The translations under genes and the position numbers were made by a program. A model generated the notes under the pieces. It was not told where the DNA came from. It was given only the letters and a program-made list of their open reading frames with translations, and did not search any database. Of a DNA stretch of 64,000 nt, positions 1 to 10,802 are shown piece after piece (the stretch's first letter is position 1; every line of letters starts with the position of its first letter). Source of the stretch: Whitmania pigra. Taxonomy: Eukaryota; Annelida; Clitellata; Hirudinida; Haemopidae. The stretch is taken from NCBI GenBank assembly GCA_021613335.1, contig JAJTWR010000428.1:1-64000 (forward strand), in the 5' to 3' direction.

Positions 1-19
1 GGGTCCTAGTCTCGGCTAG

Positions 20-603
20 TTAGGGTTAGTAGAGAGAAACGCCTTATCCGCTGTTTAATTCTAACTTGTATGCTTTATATGTGCGATTAAACTTATTTCT
101 TCAATTTGTGAAAAAATGATCCAAATGAAAAAAACTGGATTTAAGTTTTTGCTAGCGCTTCGATCTTATGCGATCGGGGGTTAGGGTTAGCAACCGAAGC
201 ATTTAGAAGTATATCCCCTGAAGAAGGCGGCAATTTCCGCTGAAACGTTGGGAAGAATAAACGAACTTTTTGTTGAAAGCCGGCATTTATATTTATAAAA
301 CAAGGAGCACGCAAGGAAAGGCTTGCCATAGTTTATACTGTGGCCACATCCCCTAACCATTAATTTATTAACTATATTAACTTTTGAACTATATTAAGAA
401 TCTTCTTTTGTAACGCCTTGACATAAATAAAGAATTTAAGCTTGCCTTGAAGATCGCATAAGATCGAACCTCTAGCAAAAAACTTAAATTTAGTCTCTTT
501 TTCGTTTGGATCATCTCTCGCAAATTGAGAAGAAGTTAAAACCGCACATAAAACATACAAATAGTTAAGATTCGGATAAGGCGTTTATTCTCACTAACCC
601 TAA
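20..603. repeat. Imperfect inverted repeat with telomere-like motifs
   Basis: The left arm (about 20-176) and right arm (about 451-603) are reverse complements of each other by eye, with substitutions and small indels. Shared anchors are CGCCTTATCCG (41-51 versus 573-583 on the other strand) and GATCTTATGCGATC (about 162-175 versus 451-464). Both arms end in TTAGGG-type units: TTAGGGTTAG at 20-29 and TAACCCTAAC at 595-604. The arms translate to related short peptides (a DPNEK...SILCD core), so they may derive from a decayed coding repeat. No intact gene is visible. Confidence 0.6.
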
Positions 604-616
604 CATTATGAAATTA

Positions 617-1510
617 TTAACCCTAACCATCGTTTTGGAATGCTCTTAGAAGACACAGTCTAACCCTAACCAAATTTCCTTTAACTGAAATTATTACGGC
701 GATAATACATGATTTATCTTGAAAAACTCGTGGCTTTCTCAAATGGTTATTTCTCTTGATTCGTTGTATTACTTATTGAATCAGTGAGATGGCACTTCTT
801 ATAAGAACTTGCAGAACGAAAGATTCTAAGGTTTTTTTGCCAATGGTTGCAAACCATAACCCTAACTGAAATTTGAAAGTCATAGATCGAAATTACGAAT
901 TATTAGGAAGATGCCATCAGAACTGCTTGGAATCAGCTGGAAGCAGACTTTATAACAAAAATATTTCCAGTGTTAACGGAACACAAATATTTTGTATGAT
1001 CTTCTGACGGTATGTCGAGAAACAAGGGTACCTGGCCAGCGCTGGATGCCACACCGACATCACATACAAGCTAAGGATACCAGTTTCTTCACAATCATGC
1101 CGAGTTTAGGAGAGAAGTGCATTGTTGTCAAAATGAACAAGTAATCGGTCAAGAATAAGACTCTCCAGAGGCTTCTAATTTAACAGATTTATTTATTGAA
1201 ATGTTTCAAATCATACCAAATGCAAGTAATGGAAAATTGTGGTTCACAGAAACATAGAAATAATGCCAACTTTGAAAGAATGCCGAGCAAATTTGACTTA
1301 AGCAACTTTTAAAGTGCGTGATAAGTTTTCGTGTATGATGACATTGTGTAGTGGATGTGTATGGATAAATTGGAATATTATGAGAAAATATAAAGAACTT
1401 TTAAAATAATCAATGAAAATTCCATGATAAAAAACATTCAACAATATCATAATATATAATAAATAGAATCCATCTTTATTTCCTAAAAACTTGAACATCT
1501 TCAAATCAAG
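617..1510. other. Region with further telomere-like dimers, no gene seen
   Basis: TAACCCTAAC-type units recur at 617-628, 661-670 and 857-866. The rest shows no convincing exon on either strand. The final part, on the minus strand, would be the 3' UTR of the OB-fold gene: AATAAA on the minus strand is present near 1190, about 320 bases beyond its stop. Confidence 0.4.
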
Positions 1511-2920
1511 CTATTTCAAAGCTTGGAGAGGAGAAATTGTGGGCATAATAACTTGTCTAAAAATATTACCACCAAACTTGTAGTCCATATTACCAAGTTT
1601 ATATTCATGCATAAAATCATTTAAAAGAGGTTTAATGCATTTCTCAGCATTACTGTTTTTGGATGATCCACAAAGTATGGCTGCAACATTTTCATATTTG
1701 GTCAATGGCTGAAAAAGTTCTCTGCATCCAATAACATCCAACAATTTCTTACAATTAATTTCCAATGAAGTGCATTTTGGATAGATGTATAAACTAGGAG
1801 ACACATCAACATAGTTATGATATTCACCAAAACCTCCTTGATTATTCATATATTTATCACCTTCAGAATTGGTCTGTGAAGTTAGATCCATCACATGTGA
1901 TATTCCAGTATTTGATTCCATAGCTGATGCATCCACAGATCTTGTATTATTATCCAATCTAAATGGTAAATCAGAGTTTGGAGCAGCTTCAGTGACTATC
2001 AACTTTGTTTTGCTTTCCTCAATTCTTGCATCTGATTCAATAAAGAGCAAGGAAGCACTTTGAGGTATCTTATTTCTTTCAACATTGATTAAGTCTTTGC
2101 TGATATTTGGAAAAGAGCTAGTTTTTGAACTTGCTTTGACAGCTTTCGTAGCTTTTCTCACTAATTGAAACACTGACTCCAATTCAATTTCAAGCTTTCC
2201 AAAAGACTCAGTTTGACAACAAGAATCTTGCTCATTTACCAAACATGCTTTTTTCAAAAATAAATTTTCTCCTGCCACACTCTGTTCTTTATTTTCATTA
2301 GCCATTCTATGCAAATCTGTGTCTTCTTGACAGGATCGTGACAATTCACAGTCCATCTGAAAATCATAGAATTTTGCAAAATTAATCCCTGTCAATACAG
2401 GGTATTTTCTGATCCACCATCTTTCAGAATTGTAACATGAAACTGAGTTTCCTCCAGTAGTATTTGAGTTTAATTGAATGCTGTCCATCAGAGGCTGGTG
2501 AAGCAAAGTTGAGACAGGAAACAGATTACCATTCAGCTTGTTCACCAATTCTTCACATTCCATGCTGCTGCAAATATCAGTATCCGACCTAAGAATCACA
2601 TCGGGGGATCTAATTTCATAGTCAAGAACCATGAGAATAACCTCAATTTTTGCTACATATGGATCAGAACGACCATAGACAAAAAGATATTTTTTTAACA
2701 AAACAACAGAACCATGCTTCCTTTCAGCCTGTAATTCATGTCGCACGTCGGATCTTTTGAAGCAAGCTTTAACAACAGTATCGTTATCTGTGACTGATTG
2801 CAGTACTTTCGAAATTTCGTTTAAATCAATATGGTCAATGAAGCGCAGGTGCCTACCCACGGTGCATACAATGTTAGGGTTCGAATGTAATAAAAAGTCA
2901 CGGAGCCACGGCTCACACAT
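1511..2920 (-). CDS. TPP1/ACD-like OB-fold protein (shelterin candidate)
   Basis: A single uninterrupted ORF of 469 aa from an ATG at 2920. The N-terminus opens with CEPWLRDFLL, which resembles the RPWIREL start of the vertebrate TPP1 (ACD) OB fold. The order of predicted strands also fits: a VVKACFKR strand, then GSVVLLKKYLFVYG, then AKIEVILMVLDYE, then a helix around residue 115-130 (MECEELVNKLN). TPP1 recruits telomerase through this fold and links POT1 to TIN2 at telomeres. Residues 140-470 are polar and low in recognisable structure, as in the Ser-rich linker of TPP1. I recognise no TIN2-binding motif at the C-terminus. It has no visible intron, unlike every other gene here, so a retrocopy or a different OB-fold family is possible. 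The family call is inferred from pattern, not from an alignment. Confidence 0.45.
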   Translation of the reverse strand: MCEPWLRDFLLHSNPNIVCTVGRHLRFIDHIDLNEISKVLQSVTDNDTVVKACFKRSDVRHELQAERKHGSVVLLKKYLFVYGRSDPYVAKIEVILMVLDYEIRSPDVILRSDTDICSSMECEELVNKLNGNLFPVSTLLHQPLMDSIQLNSNTTGGNSVSCYNSERWWIRKYPVLTGINFAKFYDFQMDCELSRSCQEDTDLHRMANENKEQSVAGENLFLKKACLVNEQDSCCQTESFGKLEIELESVFQLVRKATKAVKASSKTSSFPNISKDLINVERNKIPQSASLLFIESDARIEESKTKLIVTEAAPNSDLPFRLDNNTRSVDASAMESNTGISHVMDLTSQTNSEGDKYMNNQGGFGEYHNYVDVSPSLYIYPKCTSLEINCKKLLDVIGCRELFQPLTKYENVAAILCGSSKNSNAEKCIKPLLNDFMHEYKLGNMDYKFGGNIFRQVIMPTISPLQALK

Positions 2921-3572
2921 CTCCTAACACTGTCAAAAAACCAATACGGCAACACAGAACCGAAATTAGATCCGCGCTCTATTTACGAGATACAAATAAG
3001 AATAAAAACAGAATATTTGATAATTGTAAAATGTTATTTTTAATTTAATTAATATTTAATTTAAAATGTATTGGTAATATGTTTTATTACATAAATTTAA
3101 TTGCTTATTTCATAAATATAATCTCATAAATACAATACGGAGTGTTCCTGATCAACTATCCATAATTAATTTATTTATTAATTTGATTAAAATGCATAAG
3201 TAGGATGATTTGATGACTTTCCAAAAATTATTTCCGAAAAAAAATCAGAAATTTTGCTCATTGATTCAATTGCATCTTGTTATTATCTAATAAATCACAT
3301 TAATTTTATTAATCAAATTTGTTTTAGACTGTATTAAAGCAAAGCTTTTTTTTTTGGTAATTTTAAATTTTGGAACATCCCATCTATTTTGATTATTGAT
3401 AAACAAAAAGTCTTCGCTGTTTTGATTTTTCTTCGAATGGTAGATCTGGTCGGAATGCTTGATGAATAGCAATGTAATTGCAATGTGTTACCGGTCATTT
3501 ATTTTTTGGCATAGTTGCATTGTGTTTCTGTTAAATATTTACTTTACCACTTCTATTCATTTACTATTTCAA
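2921..3572. promoter_or_regulatory. Divergent intergenic region between OB-fold gene and Orai
   Basis: About 650 bases separate the minus-strand OB-fold gene from the plus-strand Orai start. The sequence is AT-rich. No TATA box or known motif can be called with confidence, and an unspliced reading frame running into Orai exon 1 (from 3459) lacks similarity to anything. Confidence 0.25.
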
Positions 3573-4394
3573 ATGTTTAAGATGTCAATGGATTTAAATC
3601 ATGAAGCCTCCTCTTGGAAGAGATTTCACTTAGCGAGGGCAAAGTTACAAGCGTCAAGCAAGACATCGGCGCTATTGTCTGGGTTTGTTATGGTTAGTAA
3701 ATTTCAAAATAATGTAGGTATAACTTGTAACAATTTATATAACATTCACGTTTACGATTCTTAGAATATATCATTCTTTAAAATTCTGAGATTATAAGTA
3801 TACATTCAGGATACAAAAAAGATTGAATTTAATTTTTATTGGTTTCTTTTTTTTCAAACCTAGGTTTCCATGGTGGAAGTAAACCTAGAGAAAGATGCTG
3901 TACCGGAATGGGTTTTTATTGCTTTTACAACTTGCACATCCCTCGTGGTGGCAGTCTACTTAATCGCACTTCTTGTTAGCACCTGCATTCTGCCTCATCT
4001 TGAGGCTGTTGCAAGCTGCAAGAAACAAGTAAACTCCCTCAGAGAATCACCACATGTCAGCTTCCACTTTTTTGTTGAGATGGCCTGGATCTTTTCCACT
4101 GGTGTAGGCATATTTCTCTTTCTCTGCCAGATGATACTGCTAGCTTGGGTTCGATTCAACAAAGTTAGCCAATGGGCTGCTATTGTGGCAAGTCTAATCA
4201 TCGTACCGGTCGCTGTGGTATTCGTTGCTTTCTCGTTTATTTTCTATAGACGCCTTGTTTCCTTCAGATATGAGCAAAAGTCTTTAGAAATAGGGGAATT
4301 GGAAAAGAGCTTCAGACAGTTGAATCAAAGTTTAGAGGGTGAAGTTGGAGAAGATAGTGAATGCCGAAGGAACTCACTACCATACAATCTCTAA
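3573..4394 (+). CDS. ORAI: Orai store-operated calcium channel
   Basis: Pore subunit of the calcium-release-activated channel in the plasma membrane, gated by STIM when ER calcium falls. Two exons: 3573-3692 and 3864-4394, joined in phase 0 (GFVM|VSMVEVNL), giving about 216 aa. The first in-frame ATG after the AT-rich leader is at 3573; ATGs at 3582 and 3588 are alternatives. Family signatures are strong: the N-terminal SWKRFHLARAKLQASSKTSA gating helix, the pore glutamate in MVEVNL (human E106), the TM2 segment ISTCILPN-like (VSTCILPHLEAV), SPH before TM3 with its conserved glutamate (FVEMAW), TM4, and a C-terminal helix (RYEQKSLEIGELEKSF) of the kind that binds STIM. The position of human R91 is lysine here. 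The N-terminus is short compared with vertebrate ORAI1 and lacks its proline-rich region. Confidence 0.93.
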
Positions 4395-5504
4395 GCAGTG
4401 CCTGAATAAGTGCTGTGTAAAGCTTTTGAAAGAATGTGAAATTGTTCATTGTATTATATTATTATTTAATGATTGGATTGAGATTTGAATAGGCTAATAA
4501 TTTGCAGCCTTAATTCATATCTCATGAATGTTGATTCTGAGCAAGGATTTTATGCACGTTTTCATTATTACACTTTGTACTTTTAACAGCTGGTTAGTGA
4601 CTCTCATAAATGATGTCAATATTTTTGAGGATTTTTGGTTCTGATTCATTATGTTTTTTTTACAGAGGACCAAACCACTTATGATTGTCATAACCAATAA
4701 TCACTCTATCATTACAAAATGACTTGCTTTTCTTTTAACATGTCACACTTCTTAAATACTCCCAGCCACTTCTAATGTTCCAAACTCCACCTTGTGTTAG
4801 TGCACTTACCATCATTATAAATTTAACATCATTTGCTCAGTTTAATAACATTTTATCCCTTCTAATTTTTTTGAAGGCATTTTATCCCAACTTAGGACAT
4901 AAACAATCCAATGCTTGTATCTAAATTTCCATAAAATTAATCTCACTTGTTTTGTTGACATGTAGTTTTAAAAATCAATTGAAATGTTTCCTTATAATCA
5001 AATATTTAACATCCCATCATTCCTATGTTACCCAAAAAGGGAACATGTTGCTGCAATATGGATTCCATAATTGTGATTTCTGTAACTTGACATTTGGATT
5101 GTAATTTTAAAATTTGTAATTGGCTAAGTTTTTCATGTAATTTTGCATGACTTTCATTGACAGTAAATTAGACTTGATTGAACACAAAATGGAAATTGGT
5201 TTGTTTATCATTTCATGTCAACACGCAAAGGAATTTGTCCTCATAATAATAATATAAGTTTATGCTAATAGTTTTTGTAATTGACATTTAGACACCAAGT
5301 TAACAATTAAGACTCGGCATAACATTAGAAAAAAACTATTTGGAGATGGAATCTTTGAATAAGTAACGATCTCACTATTAAATAGGATAATGAGCCATAC
5401 TATCAAGATTTGGAATTTTTTAAAGAATTTGTCTTTCTGTTATATTTAATGAGATGATTGAATCATGTTGGTTTATTGATTCACTGGGTTTCCACGTGGC
5501 ATTA
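4395..5504. other. Intergenic, AT-rich, no gene seen
   Basis: The stretch after the Orai stop holds its 3' UTR and then AT-rich sequence up to the LINE insertion. Short reading frames on both strands have no recognisable content. Confidence 0.4.
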
Positions 5505-7466
5505 ATGCTGACGCAATGACGCCGCCAGGCAACTCTACAAGTCTGCCAAGGAAACAGCCAAGATTGCAATCCTAAACTCAAGGGCCTCCTCCATCAAGGA
5601 AGAACTCAAGTCTGATGTAAATCCCCGTTCCATGTGGCGCTCTCTTCACAAATTGCTTCACAGCCGTCCTCCTCAATATTATACCGACGATGAGTGCTCA
5701 AACTTGGTCAATTCTTTTAACTCTTTTTTCATCTCAAAGATTACCAAAATCCACGAATCAATCGCCAACACCATCGCCTCATCAACCATCTCATCTTTTC
5801 CAGCCAGGCAATTCTCAGGCACCCCAATCTCGGTCCTAAAACCTGTGTCTTCGGAAGAGGTTCTCAAGCTTATTCACTCACTGCCCAATAAGTCATCTCC
5901 TCTCGATACTCTTCCTACTCCTCTTCTCAAGAAATTCGCTCTAATTCTATCCCCAATCCTCTCTAAACTAGCAAACCTATCTTTCAGTACTGGCACTTTT
6001 CCGTCCATATTCAAGAGGGCCCAAGTCCTTCCCCTTCTAAAAAAGCCAAGCCTTGATCCAAGCTCGCCTACCAATTATAGACCCATCTCCAACCTTTCTA
6101 CCATGTCAAAACTGCTAGAAAGACTCATTCTTTCCAGAATCCGACCTCACATCACAGCATCCTCTAACTTCTCTTCTCTCCAATCTGCCTACAGACCTGG
6201 TTTCTCTACAGAAACAGCCCTTTCACACATCTTTAACAATCTCACCGACATCTGTGGCAAGGGCAACTGCGCTGTGATGGTCGGACTCGATCTCTCGGCT
6301 GCCTTTGATACCATAAACCACCAGATATTATTGGAGAGACTTCAGTCTGACTTTGGAATCAATGGCCTAGCACTCTCCTGGCTACAATCTTACCTTTCCA
6401 ACAGAACCCAATATGTAAAACTAGGCGATTACTCCTCCCCTCCAGTTGAACTACTCGCCGGTGTTCCTCAAGGCTCTGTCTTGGGACCTTTGCTTTTCAC
6501 AACCTATACTTCACCTTTGTCTAACATTATTCTTAACTTCAACATATCCTTCCATCAATACGCCGATGACACAAGTCTTTGCTCTATTCTTTCCAGCCAT
6601 AACATCACAGATCAACTCGAGAATTTGAGGAAGTGCACGGATGCCATCAATGATTGGCATCTCGTTAACTTTCTCCAACTGAATCCTCAGAAATCTGAAA
6701 TTATGTTTATTGGCACACCCACTCGCCTCAAAACTCTGTCGCCTCCTCTTTCTATAAGCATCGCTGGCACCCTCCTTCCTTCATCTACTACCCTCAAGCT
6801 CCTTGGTGTTATTTTTGATTCACACCTCACCTTTAAAGAACATTCCTCTTCTATTATCAAATCCTGCAATCATCTCATCTGGGCTATCCGGCACATCCGT
6901 CCTCTACTTTCCGTTGATACAACTTCTGCCCTTGCACGCTGCCTTGTTCTCTCTCGCTTAGACTATTGTAACTCTCTTCTTTATGGCACATCTGCTTCTT
7001 TAATTCAATCTTTGCAGCGCGTTCAAAACAAGCTTGCCAAGCTCGTCCTCATCAACTCTACCCTCAATAGCATAGACCGTCTGAAAAAATTGCACTGGCT
7101 ACCTATCCATAGTCGTATCACTTTCAAAATCGCCCTCATGACATATCACACTTTAGCAGCATCCACCCCACCTTATCTCCATCATCTACTACATCGTCGC
7201 CAAACATCTGGTCTTCGTTCATCGTCAGCCACTCAACTTCACCAACCGGTACATAAATCATCCCTCCCAAACAGAGGCTTCTCGTACGCCTCTCCAGCTG
7301 TCTGGAACAGACTTCCTTCTACCGTCAGAGCCCAGCCATCCCTGGAGCTCTTCAAACGCCACCTGAAGACCCATCTCTTCAGGACTTCATGGGACAGCGA
7401 AGACACAAGGCGCCTCTGACGCTATGCACACGGCGCTTTATAAATTAATTATTATTATTATTATTA
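5505..7466 (+). mobile_element. 5'-truncated CR1/L2-type LINE with intact RT
   Basis: A non-LTR retrotransposon fragment. The reading frame is open from about 5512 (RNDAARQLYKSAKETAKIA) to the stop at 7417-7419; the first ATG (5632) gives 595 aa and is probably internal to the original ORF2. The endonuclease domain is missing, typical of incomplete reverse transcription. RT motifs are intact: motif A LSAAFDTINHQIL (about residue 220), motif B GVPQGSVLGP (about 280) and motif C QYADDTSL (about 310). The C-terminal LPSTVRAQPSLELFKRHLK block is typical of the CR1/L2/Rex group. After the stop comes a short hairpin-forming 3' UTR (GGCGCC...CGGCGC, 7409-7438) and an ATT microsatellite tail (7442-7466). 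The ORF is richer in G+C than its flanks. No clear target-site duplication was seen. Confidence 0.9.
5512..7419 (+). CDS. LINE reverse transcriptase ORF2 fragment
   Basis: Coding part of the truncated LINE above. It is uninterrupted for over 1.9 kb, so this copy is young compared with the other relics in the window. The Asp residues of the catalytic site are present (FD in motif A, DD in motif C). With no endonuclease and no 5' promoter, it cannot move by itself, though the RT itself could be functional if expressed. Confidence 0.85.
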   Translation, partial: RNDAARQLYKSAKETAKIAILNSRASSIKEELKSDVNPRSMWRSLHKLLHSRPPQYYTDDECSNLVNSFNSFFISKITKIHESIANTIASSTISSFPARQFSGTPISVLKPVSSEEVLKLIHSLPNKSSPLDTLPTPLLKKFALILSPILSKLANLSFSTGTFPSIFKRAQVLPLLKKPSLDPSSPTNYRPISNLSTMSKLLERLILSRIRPHITASSNFSSLQSAYRPGFSTETALSHIFNNLTDICGKGNCAVMVGLDLSAAFDTINHQILLERLQSDFGINGLALSWLQSYLSNRTQYVKLGDYSSPPVELLAGVPQGSVLGPLLFTTYTSPLSNIILNFNISFHQYADDTSLCSILSSHNITDQLENLRKCTDAINDWHLVNFLQLNPQKSEIMFIGTPTRLKTLSPPLSISIAGTLLPSSTTLKLLGVIFDSHLTFKEHSSSIIKSCNHLIWAIRHIRPLLSVDTTSALARCLVLSRLDYCNSLLYGTSASLIQSLQRVQNKLAKLVLINSTLNSIDRLKKLHWLPIHSRITFKIALMTYHTLAASTPPYLHHLLHRRQTSGLRSSSATQLHQPVHKSSLPNRGFSYASPAVWNRLPSTVRAQPSLELFKRHLKTHLFRTSWDSEDTRRL

Positions 7467-7561
7467 TGGAGATACAAGAAATGAATTTTCTATGTTCAGA
7501 AGTATTGGATAGGGGTTTTGACAGAGTGCTTGTTTATTTGTGCTCCTTTATCACTGATCAG

Positions 7562-10500
7562 ATGTGACTTATGACAAACCTGTGGAGAGAAGGAAGGAAA
7601 AAGAAGGTAATCCAAAACTTGAAGAAACTTTAGAAGGTCTGGTAAAGACTAGCCTCGCCGTAGCCCAACCATACGTAATTGTTCTTACTTCATCTTCTCT
7701 AAAACTTTATTATTTTGTAGATATTCAGATGTTCTATAAAATTTTGGCTGCACACGCTTAAAATGTTTTTCTTTAGATATGAACTTTGACAACCTCACAG
7801 TTTAATAAGGATACTAATATTCAAGTCAACAAGGAGTAAAAAATAAATTTAAAATTATTCGAAAGCCGTTATACTAATAGGCAAAAGAATTAAATTAATC
7901 CAATAAATAAAATGTTGCAGTTGGAATCTATAAACAAATTCTAGACACTCAAAGAAAAGCACAAGGACTTACTTAAGAGATGATCACCGATTTTGGAATT
8001 AAGAATGCATCGCATTTTGTTTGGTTACGTAATGAATTTGTTATGTTTTCCTTTCTCCTAGGTTTGGCTAGTAAGTTTCGAATGAATGCGATGCCGTAAT
8101 TATCATGGATAATAAGATTTCTCGTTGTTTGGTGCTGTGAGATTATTTTTTTCATTTATTTCAGACAAGGTCAAAGAGCTTGTAACATACAGTAACTTGT
8201 TAGAAAATAGAAGAGCGATACATAGCTGCACCCACAAAAGATAAAAATAAATTTGCCACAAAGAAAGAAATTTTCATCAACGTTCTTTGAATCATTGTTG
8301 AAATAAATTTTAAAGTGATTATTTTGTTCAAGCTATGTGTCACAGGTTACCTTTAGCTGAAAAAGGTTAACTTCTTTATTCTTTTTTTGTTCTATAAGCA
8401 TCATTACTTTATTCGCACTAAATAGGTCGACAAAGGCTCCTACTACTTGCGGGGATTTTAGATGCTGTTCTGGTAGGTGATTTTGTGGTTTTTGTAATCG
8501 TCGGAGCAGAAATGATTACCAAATATGCAGTTCCTTTAAGTCTCATTAAAGGTTTCGATGCATTTTTGCTCGGAAGGCTACTTATTTGGAACGGATTCGT
8601 CGGATCATGTTTGCACTTCTTTGGTATTTTATCAATTTGGTATTTTTGTAATGTAATTTAAATTTTAAATGTATTTCTTTCTGGGGGATGAATGCAATGG
8701 TTTCTTTTTCCCAGATTAAATACTTATAAATCTAACTCATTGAGCGAGAGTTCTTCCTGGAAATGCTAAAATGTCCCTTGACGTAGAAAAGGGCTAGGGT
8801 GATAGGGTAATTAGGTTACTTTATACGATCAACATAAATCCAGGTTACAGTTAAGGTTTACCTACTCCAAAATGGCTTGCCTTGCTAAAAAAAAAATTAA
8901 TTCTAATGAAAGCTTTGGGTTCATTCTATTTAACAGGATAATTATTTTGAATATCAGATATTTGGATCAGCTGGATAAACACACACTTCGAAGACAAAAA
9001 ATCTGAGTTAAAAATTGTGCTAATTTTTTTAATCTTGAAGGCGGGTTTTCTCGCGTCTTTGTTCCACGTTGGTGTTGTCCTATTTGTCCAGTCCGCTCAG
9101 ATAACATTTGAACTAAAGGTATGTGAAATAGCATTCCGAGTTGAATTGTTAATTGATCTATAACTTTGAAACCAATTAAGAGAAGTTGGGGCTTCACATG
9201 GACTAAAAGTCGCACGGCTTTAAAGTATGGCCGCACTGTCCCAAAGCAATACTTAACGATAAACTACGAGTATATGACTGATTTTCAGTAATCCTTGTTT
9301 TTTAATCTATGCTGGTACGTTTTTTTTTAAGTGGAGAATCACTTGTTCGTTTCTCAAATGCTAATGAAGTTATGAAAGCTTTGTGAGTGAAAAAATATGG
9401 AGTTCTCAGCTTCTGTACTATTTGCGAAAGCCTTCTATTTATTTTTAATTCGTTACTGCTTAGGGTAAAATGTCACGACCAGTGCAGATTTGTTGGTCCC
9501 TTGTTCTGCCAACATTTATTACGCTGAAATATTAACCAGTTGTTGCTGCTTCGATGCTGCACTGCAGATAGCCCTTACAAACAAAAATATTTGTTTGGTT
9601 TCTCTAATAGATATTATATTTGAAATGCCTTTCTGCAAGCACCACCGATCGAAAATTCAAGTTTATAAAATAATGGAAGCAGTTGAAGACGGAGAAATTC
9701 TTATAAACAAAAAGAAATTTAAACCAAAATTCGAGTTATCGTAAAACGAATCAGACAGTGATGATATTAAGAGTGATGAAGATATATCGCCAGTCATTTC
9801 TATAACCGTGGTAGGGCCAAACATCTATTTCTTAATCTTTACTTACAATAGACATTAAATCAAATAAACCGTTAATCCAAAGTGTTGAATTGATTAATAA
9901 ATAAGTAAAGCGTCGACCTGCAGGGGGAAAACTACAGAACACTCAAGTTATACTTTCTTCAAGCACTTTGATAACTATTATTTCACAAACTAAAAAATAC
10001 CAAATAGAAGGGGCATTTTTTTTGTGACTTTTAGACCATCCCCTACTTCAACGCTAAATTATCAGTTACTGTTCACTAATTAACCAATAATGCTGTTGCT
10101 AATAATAATAGGCCTGATTCAGCATAATTACTATTAAATATCAAAATTCATTTTGTATTAAAATTTGAATTGTGATTAAAGACAGGTTTTCTTCCAGCAT
10201 TGCATAACTATTCTAAATTTCCATCCGTGAAAGAGAATATCGATATCTTACAACAGTATTTTAGCTGCTGTGGGGACAGGGACTACCAAGACTGGTTTTC
10301 AATCCAATGGATTCCCGACATTTACCTCCATCCCCATACACCAAGGATTGGGCAGGTTATCTCAATTGCTTAGTTTTTGTTATTAAATTGAGAAGGCATT
10401 AAATTTTAAAGGCAATATTTTATGTTAAGCAAATGTTAAATTACGGAAAAAAACTCAGATATTCTAGTAAACAGTAATAATAACGATAAAAAATAAATTA

Positions 10501-10802
10501 TAGATGTATCTGCAGTAAAAGCAATTGAAATTCGTTTAATTTATTTAATTTTGTCTCGTTTGAATTTGTTTTTTTAAGAACGTACCTTTCAGTTGCTGCG
10601 ATCCTTCGGCTATGAGGCCTTGTGTATCAAACAAAATCAACGATCGTCGTCCAAACTATGACAAGGATAAGGATAAAACAATATTTTTAAAAGGCTGTAG
10701 GCAAAGCTTTGCAAATTCTTATAACATCTTCAAGACCAACTGGATCACTATTCCATGGGGAATCGCCATAGGAACCTATATTGCACATGTAATTGCTGTC
10801 AG
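7562..10802 (+). CDS. Peripherin/ROM1-like tetraspanin (partial model)
   Basis: Four-pass membrane protein of the tetraspanin superfamily. Exons found: 8426-8652 (TM1 and TM2, AGILDAVLVGDFVVFVIVG), 9041-9118 (TM3, SLFHVGVVLFV), 10182-10355 and 10579-10802. The last two carry the large extracellular loop: a CCG motif followed by DRDYQDWFSIQWIP and then NVPFSCCDPSAMRPC. These are the diagnostic blocks of peripherin-2/ROM1 (CCG..G.RDWFEIQWI, GVPFSCCNP). TM4 follows (WITIPWGIAIGTYIAHVIAV) and ends at a GT donor in phase 2, so a C-terminal exon is missing from my model. Exon 7562-7606 (VERRKEKEG) fits upstream by phase but is weakly supported, and the start codon was not found. In vertebrates this subfamily shapes curved membrane rims; the role here is unknown. 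Confidence 0.75.

Noticed and set aside
2865..2890. B-box-like GGTTCGAAT suggesting a tRNA gene
   Set aside because: Lies within the OB-fold coding sequence with no A box or cloverleaf around it.
4140..4165. B-box-like GGTTCGATTC
   Set aside because: Within Orai exon 2; chance match.
5679..6869. Minus-strand frames across the LINE
   Set aside because: Shadows of the reverse transcriptase ORF.
8967..9236. 89-aa minus-strand frame
   Set aside because: Antisense to the tetraspanin TM3 exon; no similarity of its own.
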